A DNA stretch of 64,000 nucleotides from Curtobacterium sp. TC1 (GTDB taxonomy: Bacteria; Actinomycetota; Actinomycetes; Actinomycetales; Microbacteriaceae). The DNA lies in assembly GCF_019844075.1 (NCBI RefSeq), contig NZ_CP081964.1, positions 1,054,001-1,118,000 on the forward strand, written 5' to 3'. Shown piece after piece: positions 62,622 to 64,000 of the stretch. Under the pieces are notes generated by a model that saw only the letters and a program-made list of their open reading frames with translations, had not been told where the DNA came from and ran no database searches. The position numbers were made by a program, and so were the translations under genes. Every line of letters begins with the position of its first letter. Positions within the stretch are counted from its first letter, which is position 1.

Positions 62622-64000
62622 TCAGCGGGGCTGGTCGCCGGGGTGGTCCCCGTCGGTGCCGGTCTCGTCGGTGCCGGTCCCGCTGTCGTCGGTGCCCGGG
62701 GCGCCGTCGTCGATCCGACCGGACTCGTCCTCGTGCGGGCGGGAACCGGTGGCGTCGTTGAGCAGGTCCTCGAGCGCCTTGTCGAACGCGTCGTCCTCTT
62801 CCGTCTGCGCGGGGTTCCGCAACCGGGCGACCAGGGCGTCCGGTGCGTCGACGTCGTCGGACGTGGGCACCAGGTCGAAGTGCGACCAGAGGGCATCACG
62901 CTGCTCCGCGCCGAGCTCGTCCGTGACCCGCTGCCACATCGCGGCGGCCTCGCGCAGACGGCGGGGGCGCAGTTCGAGGCCGACGAGCGTCGCGAAGGCC
63001 GACTCGGCGGGCCCGCCGGCCGCCCGGCGACGGCGGACCATCTCGGCGATGGCGCCGCTCTTCGGCAGCCGGACGGTGGCGGCGGCGGTCACCGTGTCGA
63101 CCCAGCCCTCGACGAGGGCGAGCATGGTCTCGAGTCGTGCCAGCGCGGCGTCCTGCTCGGGCGTCCTCGGCGGGATGAGCGCACCGGAGGCGAGCGCGTC
63201 CCGCAGCTGCTCCTGGTTGGTCGGGTCGATGTCCGCCGCGAGCTCCTCGACGCGGTCGAACGGGATGTGGATGCCCTGCGCGTAGTCCGTGATCGACGAG
63301 ATGATGTGCAGGCGCAGCCACCGCGCAGAGCGGAAGAGTCGCGCGTGGGCGAGTTCGCGGACCGCCAGGTAGATGCGGACCTCGTCCTCGGAGACGTCGA
63401 GTCCCTCGGCGAACTCCGCCACGTTCTGCGGCAGGAGTGCAGCGACCTGCTCGTCCAGCAGGGGCACGCCGACGTCGCCGCCGGAGACGACCTCCTTCGA
63501 CAGCTGGCCGACGACCTGGCCCAGCTGGATGGCGAACAGCGCACCGCCGACGCCGCGCATCGCCTTCGAGACGTCGCCGAGCATCGCCTTGAGTTCTTCG
63601 GGAGCCCGCTGGTCGATGGCCTCGGTCAGTGCGTCGGCGATGCTGAACGCCACGGGCTCGGCGATCTGGGTCCACACCGGCACCGTCGCCTTCGCCCACT
63701 GCTCACGCGTGTAGAGGCTCGGGGTGGCGGTGAGCTCGGCGACCGTCGTGACCTCGTCCAGCCAGAGCGCCGCGACCTGGAACGCCTGGTCGGCCGCCTG
63801 CGAGGCCACCGGGTCGACGGCGTGGCCGCCCTCGCGGGCGATCGCGGTCGCGCGCTCGGCGGTCGCGGAGAAGTCGATGCCGTCTCCGCCGGACTGCGCG
63901 GCACGCTGCAGCTGGCTCATGAGGTTCGCGACGAAGGCCGGGTCGTTCGGCAGGCCGGCCGCCCCGGCGAGCTGCGACGGGTCGATCTGGCCCTCGCCCG
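62622..64000 (-). CDS. DUF2342 zinc-metalloprotease-like protein (5' end beyond window)
   Basis: Only the C-terminal 459 or so residues are visible. The frame stays open to the window edge (reading GEGQIDPSQLAGAAGLPNDPAF before the internal ATG at 63920). The family is the actinobacterial DUF2342/zinc-dependent metalloprotease group, with VPLLDEQVAALLPQNVAEFAEGL, the metal-site-like VRELAHARLFRSARWL, and YAQGIHIPFDRVEELAADIDP. The C-terminus is a Thr/Asp/Gly-rich acidic tail (DDSGTGTDETGTDGDHPGD). Activity is unproven for the family. Its position after uvrD2 matches Mycobacterium (Rv3195). Confidence 0.85.
   Translation of the reverse strand, partial: GEGQIDPSQLAGAAGLPNDPAFVANLMSQLQRAAQSGGDGIDFSATAERATAIAREGGHAVDPVASQAADQAFQVAALWLDEVTTVAELTATPSLYTREQWAKATVPVWTQIAEPVAFSIADALTEAIDQRAPEELKAMLGDVSKAMRGVGGALFAIQLGQVVGQLSKEVVSGGDVGVPLLDEQVAALLPQNVAEFAEGLDVSEDEVRIYLAVRELAHARLFRSARWLRLHIISSITDYAQGIHIPFDRVEELAADIDPTNQEQLRDALASGALIPPRTPEQDAALARLETMLALVEGWVDTVTAAATVRLPKSGAIAEMVRRRRAAGGPAESAFATLVGLELRPRRLREAAAMWQRVTDELGAEQRDALWSHFDLVPTSDDVDAPDALVARLRNPAQTEEDDAFDKALEDLLNDATGSRPHEDESGRIDDGAPGTDDSGTGTDETGTDGDHPGDQPR

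Overview
This is high-GC, gene-dense chromosomal DNA from an actinobacterium. The family content points to Microbacteriaceae, with a Curtobacterium-like organism as a plausible but unproven placement. The evidence is a mycothiol deacetylase (MshB), DUF3117 and DUF3107 proteins, an AdnAB-type DNA end-processing pair next to NudC and a UvrD2-like helicase, a TatB beside an O-methyltransferase, and frequent GTG starts. I see no rRNA or tRNA gene, no insertion sequence, no CRISPR array and no prophage. The window is mostly conserved core genome with two peptide-transport islands and a few accessory genes.

Layout: (1) 1-1.4 kb: the 5' end of an FBP-domain gene and a BlaI/M56 regulator-protease pair. 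(2) 1.5-6.3 kb: tandem glycine riboswitch and gcvT-gcvH-gcvP. (3) 6.3-21.4 kb: an S9 peptidase, then two complete oligopeptide ABC systems, each with a lipoprotein binding protein, two permeases and one fused double-ATPase, and each flanked by a small membrane-anchored PH-like protein. (4) 21.6-31 kb: peroxiredoxin, CPBP protease, TypA/BipA, an M20 amidohydrolase, a lipoprotein, MshB fused to a membrane domain, ferredoxin, DapC and citrate synthase. (5) 31-34 kb: a lower-GC pair (a secreted hydrophobic-tailed protein plus a 58-aa membrane protein) and the divergent dapD/dapE pair. (6) 34-48 kb: a PIG-V-like mannosyltransferase, AI-2E family exporter, DUF3117, an ATPase, O-methyltransferase, TatB, chitinase, methyltransferase, and the Mrp-DUF1003-MgtE/CBS cluster, then GNAT, aminopeptidase P and PHP genes. 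(7) 48-64 kb: a DEAD helicase, ferritin-like protein and DUF3107, followed by adnA-adnB, a phosphotransferase-like protein, nudC, a UvrD2-like helicase, an E1/cyclodehydratase-like protein and a DUF2342 metalloprotease-like gene cut by the window end.

Working relations: glycine cleavage is probably controlled by its riboswitch. DapC, DapD and DapE give the succinylase route to diaminopimelate and lysine. The opp systems import peptides that the S9, M20 and M24 peptidases could break down. AdnA, AdnB, the UvrD2-like helicase and NudC form a compact DNA-repair and nucleotide-housekeeping block.

Two window-wide signatures stand out. About twenty genes have a TANNNT -10 hexamer 6-8 nt before the start codon and no ribosome-binding site, which implies leaderless mRNAs. 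A family of terminators with a shared GGGAGGC arm recurs after six plus-strand genes.
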